Assembly (NCBI GenBank): GCA_964452115.1
Contig: CAYVKY010000084.1
Coordinates: 1 to 10,285, forward strand
DNA from: CAYVKY01 sp964452115
Lineage (GTDB): Bacteria; Bacteroidota; Ignavibacteria; Tepidaquicellales; Tepidaquicellaceae
Direction: 5' to 3'
DNA length: 10,285 nucleotides
Notes under the pieces: model-generated
What the model saw: only the letters and a program-made list of their open reading frames with translations
Database searches by the model: none
What the model was told of the DNA's origin: nothing
Shown here: positions 1 through 6,847 of the stretch, in pieces
Layout of the letters: every line of letters starts with the position of its first letter
How positions within the stretch are numbered: position 1 is the stretch's first letter
Position numbers and translations under genes: made by a program

Positions 1-14
1 ATTTCTACAAACAT

Positions 15-34
15 TTTACCCCTTACGGGGTAAA
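15..34. repeat. Perfect 8-bp inverted repeat (small hairpin)
   Basis: TTTACCCC (15-22) and GGGGTAAA (27-34) are perfect reverse complements around a 4-base TTAC loop. The stem is strong for such AT-rich surroundings. No T-run follows on the + strand and none of note on the - strand, so it is not a textbook intrinsic terminator. It may be the terminator or 3' end stabiliser of a gene to the left of the window. The rest of 1-161 is AT-rich leader for the first gene, and I see no small ORF in it. Confidence 0.5.
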
Positions 35-161
35 GAAATATTTGTTTGAATTATTTATTTTCTGTTCCTCTTTTATCCCAAGAAAAATCGTAAATTGAGA
101 AATAAATTTAGTATTTTTATTTAACAAGAAATAAAGTTATTTTATTCAAAAAGAAGAGAAA

Positions 162-914
162 ATGCATCAGGAAAAATTTTTTAATGAAGCAGCGCATTTT
201 TATGATGAAATGATAAATCCCGAGCGGCTGATAAATCTGAGGGCAATTAAAATCAGTAAACTTTTCGGTGATGAAACAATTTCAACAGCCGCTGACCTTG
301 GATGCGGTACGGGAAATGATACTATTGCTCTGGCGATAAATAACATTAAAGCCACAGGATTTGATATATCCGCACAAATGATTAAAGCCGCAAAAGCAAA
401 ATCACAACGTCAGGGAGTTGATGCGGAGTTTGTTCATTCGGATTTAAAAAGCATAGATATAAAATACAACGATTATTTTGACCTTGCGGTTTCTTTCGGG
501 AATGCTTTGGCAAATGTGCAGAAAAAGGATTTGGTAGCTGCGTTTAAGAGAATAAACAGCTTACTAAAAAGCGGCAAAAAATTTCTGCTTCAGATATTAA
601 ATTACGATATGATACTCAGAAAAGGGGAAAGAATCATTAATATCACACGCAACGGGAATGATTTTTTCGTAAGATTTTATGACTTTCTTGAAAAACCGGG
701 TGAACTTAATTTCAATATTCTCAGATTTTCGGAAAATGACACTAAAAACAGGGAACTGATAGAAACAAAACTATACCCTTACAATGCATCCTTTCTGAAA
801 GACTGTCTGAAAAAATGCGGATTCATAAATATTAAAGTCTATCAGGATCTTGACAAAAACAAGTTTCAAAAATTTAAATCAAAAGATATAATAATTATAA
901 GCGAGAAAAAATAA
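162..914 (+). CDS. Class I SAM-dependent methyltransferase
   Basis: A 250-residue protein predicted to transfer a methyl group from S-adenosylmethionine in the cytoplasm; the acceptor cannot be told. The Rossmann-type SAM site is clear. Motif I is AADLGCGTGN at residues 43-52. The acidic residue at the end of strand 2 is D68 in GFDIS, D94 in VHSDL is the adenine-side motif, and FDLAVSFGNALANV (about 106-119) is motif IV. The C-terminal third, from about residue 150, is less typical and probably forms the substrate-binding cap. The ATG at 162 is the first in frame and follows an A/G-rich AAGAAGAG stretch that could act as a weak ribosome binding site. Its stop is immediately followed by the queF ATG, so the two are surely cotranscribed. 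A role in tRNA or queuosine metabolism is possible only from position. It also resembles small-molecule N-methyltransferases of the Methyltransf_11/25 type. Family call firm, substrate unknown. Confidence 0.9.
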   Translation: MHQEKFFNEAAHFYDEMINPERLINLRAIKISKLFGDETISTAADLGCGTGNDTIALAINNIKATGFDISAQMIKAAKAKSQRQGVDAEFVHSDLKSIDIKYNDYFDLAVSFGNALANVQKKDLVAAFKRINSLLKSGKKFLLQILNYDMILRKGERIINITRNGNDFFVRFYDFLEKPGELNFNILRFSENDTKNRELIETKLYPYNASFLKDCLKKCGFINIKVYQDLDKNKFQKFKSKDIIIISEKK

Positions 915-1277
915 ATGAAAGATAAAAGAAAGTTACTTGAGGTATTTGACAATACATATCCCGGAAGGGATTATCTGATTGTTCATCAGGCAAACGAATT
1001 TACATCAGTATGCCCGAAAACCGGTCAGCCGGATTTCGGGAATATTACAATTTCTTATGTTGCAAACAAAAAATGTGTGGAACTGAAGTCGCTTAAAATG
1101 TACCTTCAGTCATTCAGAAATGACGGCATATTTTATGAAAATGTGATTAACAGAATACTTGACGATTTACATTATATGCTTAAACCTAAGTGGATTGAAA
1201 TTAAGGGAGTTTTCACCGTTCGCGGAGGTATTTTTTCAACGGTTACCGCAAGCGAAGGTACAAAGCCAAATATTTAA
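915..1277 (+). CDS. queF: NADPH-dependent 7-cyano-7-deazaguanine reductase (preQ1 synthase)
   Basis: QueF reduces the nitrile of preQ0 to the aminomethyl group of preQ1 using two NADPH, the last free-base step before insertion into tRNA by Tgt. This 120-residue protein is a short, unimodular T-fold version, well below the roughly 165 residues of the Bacillus enzyme. The catalytic cysteine is C33 in SVCPKTGQPDFG, which forms the thioimide with preQ0, and D40 is the conserved acid. The QueF NADPH-binding signature is ELKSLKMY at 56-63, followed by QSFRN. RGGI near the C-terminus is also conserved. In the block after the signature, the Bacillus enzyme has Phe-His-Glu (from memory); here it reads F73-Y74-E75, so Tyr replaces His, which I believe occurs in other short QueFs. 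The ATG abuts the methyltransferase stop with no spacer, suggesting translational coupling. QueC, the preceding pathway enzyme, is encoded at 5036. Confidence 0.95.
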   Translation: MKDKRKLLEVFDNTYPGRDYLIVHQANEFTSVCPKTGQPDFGNITISYVANKKCVELKSLKMYLQSFRNDGIFYENVINRILDDLHYMLKPKWIEIKGVFTVRGGIFSTVTASEGTKPNI

Positions 1278-1280
1278 AAT

Positions 1281-1991
1281 ATGATACTAGATAGTGTCGA
1301 TTTAAGCCAAAAATTAGACAAAGACGAGTACAAATCACGTAAGAAAGAACTTTCACTGGAATTGCTTAAGTGTCAATTAAGATTGAGAGATACGGGCAAG
1401 AAGGTAATAATTTTGTTTGAGGGCTGGGATGCCGCAGGCAAGGGCGGTGCAATCAAAAGAGTTACCGAGCCGATGGATCCGAGGGGCTACAGGGTGATTC
1501 AGATATCGGCACCGACGCCTGATGAACTCGAGAAAATTTATTTATGGCGGTTCTGGACTCGTGTGCCGTCAAAAGGGAAAATTGTCCTTTTTGACAGGAG
1601 CTGGTACGGGCGGGTGTGTGTCGAGCGCGTGGAAAATTTTACTCCTGAAAAGGACTGGTCGAGGGCGTACAATGAAATTAACAATTTTGAAAAAAATCTG
1701 ACTGACGACGATACCGTAATTTTCAAATTTTTTATTCATATTTCAAAAGAAGAACAATTGAAGCGTTTTGAAGAACGTGAAAATTCTCCTCTAAAAAGGT
1801 ACAAAATCGGAAAGGAAGATTTCCGGAACAGGCAGAAATGGGAAGAATATCTGCCTGCGTATGAAGATATGTTCAGGCTTACGGATTCAATTTATGCGCC
1901 GTGGCATATTATTCCCGGAAATCATAAGCGGTATGCAAGAATCAAAATAATGGAAACAGTTTCAGAAAAACTTAAAAAGGAATTAAAATAA
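1281..1991 (+). CDS. PPK2-family polyphosphate:nucleotide phosphotransferase
   Basis: A 236-residue single-domain PPK2 enzyme, which moves phosphate between inorganic polyphosphate and AMP, ADP or GDP. The P-loop is EGWDAAGKGGAIKR (47-60) with K54. Walker B is IVLFDRSWYGR (101-111) with D105. The basic lid region is KRFEERENSPLKRYKIGKEDFRNRQKW-like, about 161-187. Length matches one-domain PPK2 proteins (about 230-300). The wording of the motifs (GWDAAGKGG, DPRGYRV, YLWRFW, DRSWYGRV.VERV) reminds me of the polyphosphate:AMP phosphotransferase (class II) domain, which usually comes as a tandem duplication; here only one copy is present. Whether it prefers AMP, ADP or GDP cannot be decided by eye, so no symbol beyond the family is given. 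It starts 3 bp after queF and ends 4 bp before fumC, so it belongs to the same transcript. No Shine-Dalgarno is visible. Confidence 0.92.
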   Translation: MILDSVDLSQKLDKDEYKSRKKELSLELLKCQLRLRDTGKKVIILFEGWDAAGKGGAIKRVTEPMDPRGYRVIQISAPTPDELEKIYLWRFWTRVPSKGKIVLFDRSWYGRVCVERVENFTPEKDWSRAYNEINNFEKNLTDDDTVIFKFFIHISKEEQLKRFEERENSPLKRYKIGKEDFRNRQKWEEYLPAYEDMFRLTDSIYAPWHIIPGNHKRYARIKIMETVSEKLKKELK

Positions 1992-1995
1992 CAAA

Positions 1996-3387
1996 ATGAA
2001 TTACAGAATTGAAAAAGACACAATGGGCGAAGTGAAGGTGCCTGAGGACAAATACTGGGGCGCGCAGACACAAAGGTCACTTCAGAATTTCACCATCGGT
2101 GCGCAGCGGATGCCGATGGAAGTAATTTACGCGTTTGCAATTTTGAAAAAGGCGGCTGCAATGGCAAACTATGACTGCGGCGTTCTTCCTGTAGAGAAAA
2201 TGGAACTGATATCACAGGTCTGCGATGAAATCCTTGACGGAAAACTCGACGGAGAGTTTCCATTAGTTGTATGGCAGACGGGCTCTGGAACGCAGTCCAA
2301 TATGAATGTTAATGAGGTGATTTCAAACCGTGCGCACGTTTTAAGCGGGGGAAAACTCACCGATGCAAAAAAAGTTCTTCATCCGAATGATGATGTAAAT
2401 AAATCGCAGTCGTCAAACGATACATTCCCGACGGCGATGCACATTGCAGCGTATAAATTGCTTTCGGAAAACACGCTGCCGAAAGTGGAAGGGCTGCTCG
2501 CTGCAATCGAAAAAAAATCCGGTGAATTTAAAGACATCGTAAAAATCGGCAGGACGCATTTTATGGATGCCACTCCGCTGACACTCGGGCAGGAATTTTC
2601 CGGTTATGCATCGCAGATTAAACATTCGCTGAAAGCAGTTAGAAACACGATGGACCACCTGTCGGAACTTGCACTCGGCGGCTCTGCTGTCGGTACGGGG
2701 CTTAATGTGCCTGCAAAATATGATGAGATTGTAGCAAAGCACATTTCAGATTTGTCCGGACTGAATTTCAAAACTGCCGAAAATAAATTTGAAGCGCTTG
2801 CTTCGCACGATGCAGTTGTCGAAAGTTCCGGTGCATTGAAAACGCTTGCAGTGAGCCTGATGAAAATTGCAAATGACATCAGGATATTAGGTTCGGGTCC
2901 GCGCAGCGGAATTGGCGAGCTGCTGCTTCCCGAAAATGAACCCGGTTCTTCCATAATGCCGGGGAAAGTGAATCCCACACAAACCGAAGCACTGACAATG
3001 GTGTGTGCTCAGGTATTTGGCAATGATACTGCGATAACTGTCGGAGGTATGTTCGGGCATTTTGAACTAAACGTTTTCAAACCGCTGATGATTACGAATT
3101 TTCTGCATTCTGCCCGGCTGCTCGGAGACGCTGCGGAGTCATTCAATATTCACTGTGTGTGCGGCATACAGGCAAATATGAAAAAGATTGCCGAACATCT
3201 TGAAAATTCGCTGATGCTCGTAACCGCATTGAATACACACATCGGATATGAAAACGCGGCAAAAATTGCAAAGAAAGCGCATAAGGAAGATATCACACTG
3301 CGCGAAGCGGCAATACAGCTCGGACTCCTGACCGATGAGGAATTTACAAAGTGGGTTGTTCCTGCAAAAATGGTAGGCAAAATCTGA
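1996..3387 (+). CDS. fumC: Class II fumarate hydratase
   Basis: Reversible hydration of fumarate to L-malate in the TCA cycle (or its reductive branch); a cytoplasmic homotetramer without Fe-S cluster. The 463 residues are close to the 467 of E. coli FumC. Superfamily blocks are all present: GSGTQSNMN (96-104), SSNDTFPTAMH (139-149), GRTHFMDATPLTLGQE (185-200) with H188, and the fumarase/aspartase signature GSSIMPGKVNP (317-327) with the catalytic serine at 318/319. Positions of H188 and S318 match E. coli numbering almost exactly. Aspartase (AspA) and argininosuccinate lyase are the alternatives within the superfamily; the DATPLTLGQE and AQTQRSLQNF wording favours fumarase. It is the last gene of the first + run, starting 4 bp after the kinase. 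A weak AAAGG lies 15 bp upstream, too far for an ideal ribosome binding site. A heptamer repeat array begins 2 bp after its stop. Confidence 0.96.
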   Translation: MNYRIEKDTMGEVKVPEDKYWGAQTQRSLQNFTIGAQRMPMEVIYAFAILKKAAAMANYDCGVLPVEKMELISQVCDEILDGKLDGEFPLVVWQTGSGTQSNMNVNEVISNRAHVLSGGKLTDAKKVLHPNDDVNKSQSSNDTFPTAMHIAAYKLLSENTLPKVEGLLAAIEKKSGEFKDIVKIGRTHFMDATPLTLGQEFSGYASQIKHSLKAVRNTMDHLSELALGGSAVGTGLNVPAKYDEIVAKHISDLSGLNFKTAENKFEALASHDAVVESSGALKTLAVSLMKIANDIRILGSGPRSGIGELLLPENEPGSSIMPGKVNPTQTEALTMVCAQVFGNDTAITVGGMFGHFELNVFKPLMITNFLHSARLLGDAAESFNIHCVCGIQANMKKIAEHLENSLMLVTALNTHIGYENAAKIAKKAHKEDITLREAAIQLGLLTDEEFTKWVVPAKMVGKI

Positions 3388-3389
3388 TT

Positions 3390-3508
3390 CAATGTTCAAT
3401 GTACAATGTACAATGTACAATGTAGAATGTACAATGTGCAATGTGCAATGTATAATGTAGAATGTACAATGTGCAATGTGCAATGTACAATGTAAGATGT
3501 AAAATGTA
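3390..3508. repeat. Array of 17 tandem heptamers, consensus CAATGTA
   Basis: Starting 2 bp after the fumC stop there are seventeen consecutive 7-bp units with no phase break (119 bp). The core ATGT is invariant in all units, and AATGT is intact in all but unit 16 (AGATGTA). Variation is confined almost wholly to position 1 (mostly C, also G, T, A) and position 7 (mostly A, also G, T). Junctions read TGTACA, a 6-bp palindrome. Because 7 is not a multiple of 3 and the consensus contains no stop, the minus strand stays open through the array and gives a spurious peptide with a 7-residue period (HCTLHIV, HSTLYIV, HCTLNIE). It recalls the short tandemly repeated repetitive (STRR) heptamers described in cyanobacteria; that likeness is from memory. 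No gene or hairpin of note is inside. Confidence 0.95.
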
Positions 3509-3720
3509 AAGCGGTTTGTTTATTTAATGATTCGGGAATACCGGGCAAGGTATTTAACGTTTAATGAATGAGCATGACACGAAATATTGTACCTCAACGC
3601 GAAATTTATTTTGATTTTAGCTAAATTTATGGATTTTTAATTGTAGTTAAATATTATATTTTAGCAGTATAATATAGATTTTGTATTAATAAATACTAAC
3701 ACTTTTAAAATTTTTACCGA
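3509..3720 (+). promoter_or_regulatory. AT-rich leader of the second operon with a possible -10 box
   Basis: This 212-bp gap separates the heptamer array from the CoA-transferase start. It contains a perfect TATAAT at 3668-3673, about 48 bp before the ATG. No convincing -35 lies 16-18 bp upstream; TTGTAG at 3641-3646 is 21 bp away. Bacteroidota-type promoters (-33 TTTG, -7 TAnnTTTG) were also looked for without a clear match; TAGATTTTG at 3674-3682 is off by one base. A small stem AATACC/GGTATT (3537-3554, loop GGGCAA) could be the 3' end of the fumC transcript but has no T-run. That a promoter sits here is inferred from the gene spacing. Confidence 0.35.
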
Positions 3721-5034
3721 ATGAACATACAAAAGTATAAATCAAAAATTGTTACCGCAGAAGAAGCCGTAAAAGTAGTGAAATCAGGAGATAGAATTGT
3801 ACTTCATGCAAACAGCAATTATCCGGAATTATTGGTGAATGCTTTATGCGATAGATATCAGGAATTGAATGATGTGGAATTTGCCCATATAACGATATTT
3901 CGGAAGCCTAAATATCTTGAGCCAAAAATGGAAGGACATTTCAGACACAATGCTCTTTTTACAAGCAGCTCGGCGCGCAAAGCAGTAAATGAAGGTAAAG
4001 CGGATTTTACTCCGGTGTTTCTTCACGAAATTCCTCTTCTTTTTGAAAATGGAAGGCTTAAAGTTGACGTGGTATTTTTGCATTTATCATGCCCCGATGA
4101 ACATGGTTTTTGTTCATTCGGTACGAGCAATGAAATTACAAAAACCGCTTCAGAGAATGCGAAAATAGTAATTGCGCAGATAAATCCGAATATGCCTAGA
4201 GTGCTGGGCGACAATTTTATTCACATTGACAAGATTGATTATATAGTTGAGACCGATACACCGCTTGTGGAAGTTTTAATGGTTGACAAAAACCTCCCTG
4301 ATGAAGAAAAGAAGATTTATCAGACAATCGGCGGATACATTGCTTCGCTTATCAAAGACGGAGACACGCTGCAGATGGGCATCGGCACGATTCCCGATGC
4401 GGTGCTGCCGTATCTGAAAGAGAAAAATGACCTCGGTATTCATACTGAGATGTTTTCAGACGGACTCATCGAACTTATCGATATGGGCATTGTGAACGGC
4501 GACAAAAAAACCCTGCTGCCCGGAAAGATTGTATCGAGTTTCGTGATTGCATCGAAAGTTTGTTTCGACTATATCAATAATAATCCTTTTATTGAATTCA
4601 GAACAACAAAGTTTGTTAATGACCCTTACACGATAGCAAGGAATGACAATATGGTTTCTATTAATTCGGCAATACAGGTTGATATCACCGGACAGGTTTG
4701 TGCGGATTCAATGGGTCACAGAATATTTTCCGGATTCGGCGGACAGGTTGACTTTATACGCGGCGCATCCCGCAGCAAAAACGGCCGTCCGATTATTGCA
4801 CTACCGTCAACTGCAAAAAACGGTACGATTTCGCGTATAGTTGATTCGCTCACATCAGGTGCCGGTGTTACCACATCGCGCGGCGATGTGCACTATGTGA
4901 TAACAGAATACGGTATTGCAGACTTGCACGGAAAGACAGTAAGAGAAAGAGCAAAAGAGCTTATAAAAATTGCTCATCCGAAATTCCGCGATGAACTTGA
5001 AATGAAAGCTAGAGAATATAAATATATCTGGTAA
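3721..5034 (+). CDS. Family I CoA-transferase, acetyl-CoA hydrolase/4-hydroxybutyrate CoA-transferase type
   Basis: Moves CoA between an acyl-CoA and a carboxylic acid through a glutamyl-CoA thioester. The 437 residues match the 4-hydroxybutyrate or butyryl-CoA:acetate CoA-transferase group (about 430-440), shorter than succinyl-CoA:acetate enzymes (about 500). An N-terminal AcetylCoA_hydro-like half (about 1-200) precedes the C-terminal half. The latter carries QMGIGTIPDAVL (218-229) and the catalytic glutamate E243 in GIHTEMFSDGLIEL, followed by GFGGQVDFIRGASRS and GRPIIALPSTA, the usual CoA-binding and oxyanion-loop region. The exact acid (acetate, butyrate, 4-hydroxybutyrate, succinate) cannot be read from sequence. 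It leads the second + run and is followed 1 bp later by queC. No Shine-Dalgarno is visible before the ATG, which directly follows ACCGA. With fumC and pckG nearby it suggests organic acid/acyl-CoA exchange in fermentation or acetate use. Confidence 0.88.
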   Translation: MNIQKYKSKIVTAEEAVKVVKSGDRIVLHANSNYPELLVNALCDRYQELNDVEFAHITIFRKPKYLEPKMEGHFRHNALFTSSSARKAVNEGKADFTPVFLHEIPLLFENGRLKVDVVFLHLSCPDEHGFCSFGTSNEITKTASENAKIVIAQINPNMPRVLGDNFIHIDKIDYIVETDTPLVEVLMVDKNLPDEEKKIYQTIGGYIASLIKDGDTLQMGIGTIPDAVLPYLKEKNDLGIHTEMFSDGLIELIDMGIVNGDKKTLLPGKIVSSFVIASKVCFDYINNNPFIEFRTTKFVNDPYTIARNDNMVSINSAIQVDITGQVCADSMGHRIFSGFGGQVDFIRGASRSKNGRPIIALPSTAKNGTISRIVDSLTSGAGVTTSRGDVHYVITEYGIADLHGKTVRERAKELIKIAHPKFRDELEMKAREYKYIW

Positions 5035-5035
5035 A

Positions 5036-5710
5036 TTGAAAAAAGCGATTGTACTTGTCAGCGGCGGTATGGACAGCTGTCTTACTGCCGCTTATGCTTT
5101 AAAAAAATACGAATGTGCATTTCTGCATATTAACTACGGGCAGCGCACCGAGAAACGCGAACTGAAGGCGTTTAACGATATCGCGAGATTCTACGGCGTG
5201 AAAGATAAACTTGTTGTTGATATCGGATACCTGAGGAAAATAGGCGGTTCATCATTAACTGACAGGAAAATGAAAGTTTCAAAAGCCGATTTGAATAGTA
5301 AAAAAATTCCTTCGAGTTATGTGCCGTTCAGAAATGCAAATATACTTTCGATTGCAGTAAGCTGGGCGGAGGTTATCGGAGCGGAAAGAATTTATATCGG
5401 AGCCGTGGAAGAAGACTCCAGCGGATATCCTGACTGCACAAAAAAATTTTTTGAAGCATTTAACAGAGTGCTGCATGCAGGTACAAAGATGAAAAACCTG
5501 AAAGTGGAAACACCTATTATCAATATGAGTAAAAAGCAGATAGTGCTGCAGTCATTTAAAATGAATGCGCCTATCGGACTTACCTGGTCATGTTATAAAG
5601 AAAACGATGCTGCTTGCGGAGAGTGCGACAGTTGTGCGTTAAGGCTCAGAGGATTCAGGGAACCAAATAAAAAAGACCCGATTAAGTATAAAAAATTAAT
5701 CAGACAATGA
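5036..5710 (+). CDS. queC: 7-cyano-7-deazaguanine (preQ0) synthase, TTG start
   Basis: QueC converts 7-carboxy-7-deazaguanine to preQ0 using ammonia and ATP, one step before QueF in queuosine synthesis. The 224 residues fit the family. The PP-loop ATP pyrophosphatase motif SGGMDS is at 9-14, and the C-terminal zinc site is C186, C194, C197 and C200 (C-x7-C-x2-C-x2-C). The NYGQRTEKRE segment (33-42) and PFRNANILSIA (97-107) are typical. The start is TTG at 5036. The next in-frame ATG encodes M12 inside the PP-loop and would destroy the active site, and the frame upstream meets a stop at 5003-5005 with no ATG or GTG between. Translation therefore depends on a rare start 1 bp after the CoA-transferase stop, and termination-reinitiation is likely. 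QueD and QueE are not in the window. An ExsB-like archaeosine enzyme is excluded by bacterial context. Confidence 0.95.
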   Translation: MKKAIVLVSGGMDSCLTAAYALKKYECAFLHINYGQRTEKRELKAFNDIARFYGVKDKLVVDIGYLRKIGGSSLTDRKMKVSKADLNSKKIPSSYVPFRNANILSIAVSWAEVIGAERIYIGAVEEDSSGYPDCTKKFFEAFNRVLHAGTKMKNLKVETPIINMSKKQIVLQSFKMNAPIGLTWSCYKENDAACGECDSCALRLRGFREPNKKDPIKYKKLIRQ

Positions 5711-6828
5711 ATACAGTATTTGGTTCCAAAACTGTAAAGATAGCCGCAGGCGCGATAACAGCCGCTCTGCTGTACATTTTTCTGAAAGAGTTTCAGACTA
5801 TCTTAATTCCGTTTTTTATTGCAATCATTATATCAATGATTTTTTCTCCGCTCTATGATATAATGAGACGAAAAAAAATTCCGGCTGTAATTGCGATTAT
5901 TGTAATTTTGCTGCTGATAATTATCATAGCAAATATTACAAGTCTGTTTGTTTATACAAGCATCACTTCTTTCAAAGACGCAATCCCGAAATATCAGTCG
6001 CAGTTCACTACATTCTTTGCTAATATGAATGCCTCGCTGCAGTCGAATCAATTTTATAACGACTTTCTGAAAGGTTCGCTGCAGCTTAAAAAGTTTATTA
6101 ACCCCGCAACCATCGGTTCAATGGCTGAATCCCTGATAAGCGGTGCTGCAGGCATATTCGGCGATTTTATCCTGATATTGATTTACATAATTTTTATTCT
6201 TTCCGAAATTGCGAGCATCAAGGAAAGAATGAATTCGGTTTACACGGATGAGCAGTATAAAAAGGTTTCGGATATAGCGGCAAAAATATTTGAAGATGTA
6301 AAAAAATATATAGTCGGCAAAACGATAATAAATCTTGTACACGCAACGATTGTTTATATTATTCTTCTTGCATTCGGTGTTGACTTTCCCGTGCTGTGGG
6401 CTTTTATGACATTCTTTATGGCATACATTCCGAATATCGGTGTGATAATCGCAACTATACTGCCCGTAACTGTGGCGCTGATTCAGTTTCAGAATTTCAT
6501 CATACCTGCAGTGCTGCTTGCTGTGCTTGCCGTAATCGGAAATCTTGTTGGAAATGTGGCGGAACCGAAAATTTTCGGCAGCCGTCTGAACTTAAGTCCG
6601 CTGCTGCTGCTGTTCTCTCTGATTTTCTGGGGATATGTGTGGGGAATCATCGGAATGATTCTTTCAGTGCCGATTATGAGTATGATAAAAATTACATTGA
6701 GCAACATTGACGGTACGAAAAATATTGCATTAATGATGTCGAATAAAATCAGTGAAGACGACAAAAATAATAACGCGGAAAAACAATCAAAGATATTTAA
6801 TAAAATAAGAAACCTCAAACGTTCATAA
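5707..6828 (+). CDS. AI-2E family (PerM-like) membrane transporter
   Basis: A 373-residue multi-pass inner-membrane protein of the AI-2E/UPF0118 permease family; members export autoinducer-2 or other small solutes or act as cation antiporters, so the substrate is open. Hydrophobic segments lie at roughly 10-27, 31-48, 58-86, 145-167, 208-224, 228-256, 264-282 and 298-325, the family's three-plus-five layout. A soluble loop spans about 87-144. Hallmarks are YIPNIGVIIATILP (240-253), then EPKIFGSRLNLSPLLLLFS and GYVWGIIGMILSVPI near the end. The last 40 residues are charged and cytoplasmic. The ATG overlaps the queC stop by 4 bp (ATGA), implying translational coupling. Coexpression with queC does not make it a queuosine-precursor transporter; the known ones (QueT, YhhQ) are other families. 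Confidence 0.88.
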   Translation: MNTVFGSKTVKIAAGAITAALLYIFLKEFQTILIPFFIAIIISMIFSPLYDIMRRKKIPAVIAIIVILLLIIIIANITSLFVYTSITSFKDAIPKYQSQFTTFFANMNASLQSNQFYNDFLKGSLQLKKFINPATIGSMAESLISGAAGIFGDFILILIYIIFILSEIASIKERMNSVYTDEQYKKVSDIAAKIFEDVKKYIVGKTIINLVHATIVYIILLAFGVDFPVLWAFMTFFMAYIPNIGVIIATILPVTVALIQFQNFIIPAVLLAVLAVIGNLVGNVAEPKIFGSRLNLSPLLLLFSLIFWGYVWGIIGMILSVPIMSMIKITLSNIDGTKNIALMMSNKISEDDKNNNAEKQSKIFNKIRNLKRS

Positions 6829-6847
6829 AAATAAAATTTAAGGAAAT

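Noticed and set aside
2604..2978. 124-residue minus-strand open frame inside fumC
   Set aside because: Antisense to the strongly conserved fumarase core; no motif and no independent signals.
3390..3508. Heptamer array considered as a CRISPR array
   Set aside because: Units are 7 bp and contiguous without spacers, and no cas genes are in the window.
3533..3544. CGGGAATACCGG shared with 9195-9206
   Set aside because: A 12-base match is expected to occur a few times by chance in 10 kb, and the second copy is part of a terminator loop.
3527..3624. Two tiny + strand ORFs (14 and 18 codons) between the repeat array and the CoA-transferase
   Set aside because: No Shine-Dalgarno, no leader-peptide features such as codon runs, and no attenuator hairpin afterwards.
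3388..3720. preQ1 riboswitch searched for before the second operon and before 162
   Set aside because: No short C-rich loop plus A-rich tail pseudoknot pattern was found upstream of either run; queF and queC are also internal genes, so a leader switch would have to control unrelated genes too.
5707..6828. Permease considered as a queuosine or preQ0 transporter because of overlap with queC
   Set aside because: Known queuosine-precursor transporters (QueT, YhhQ) belong to other families; the sequence shows AI-2E/PerM motifs only.
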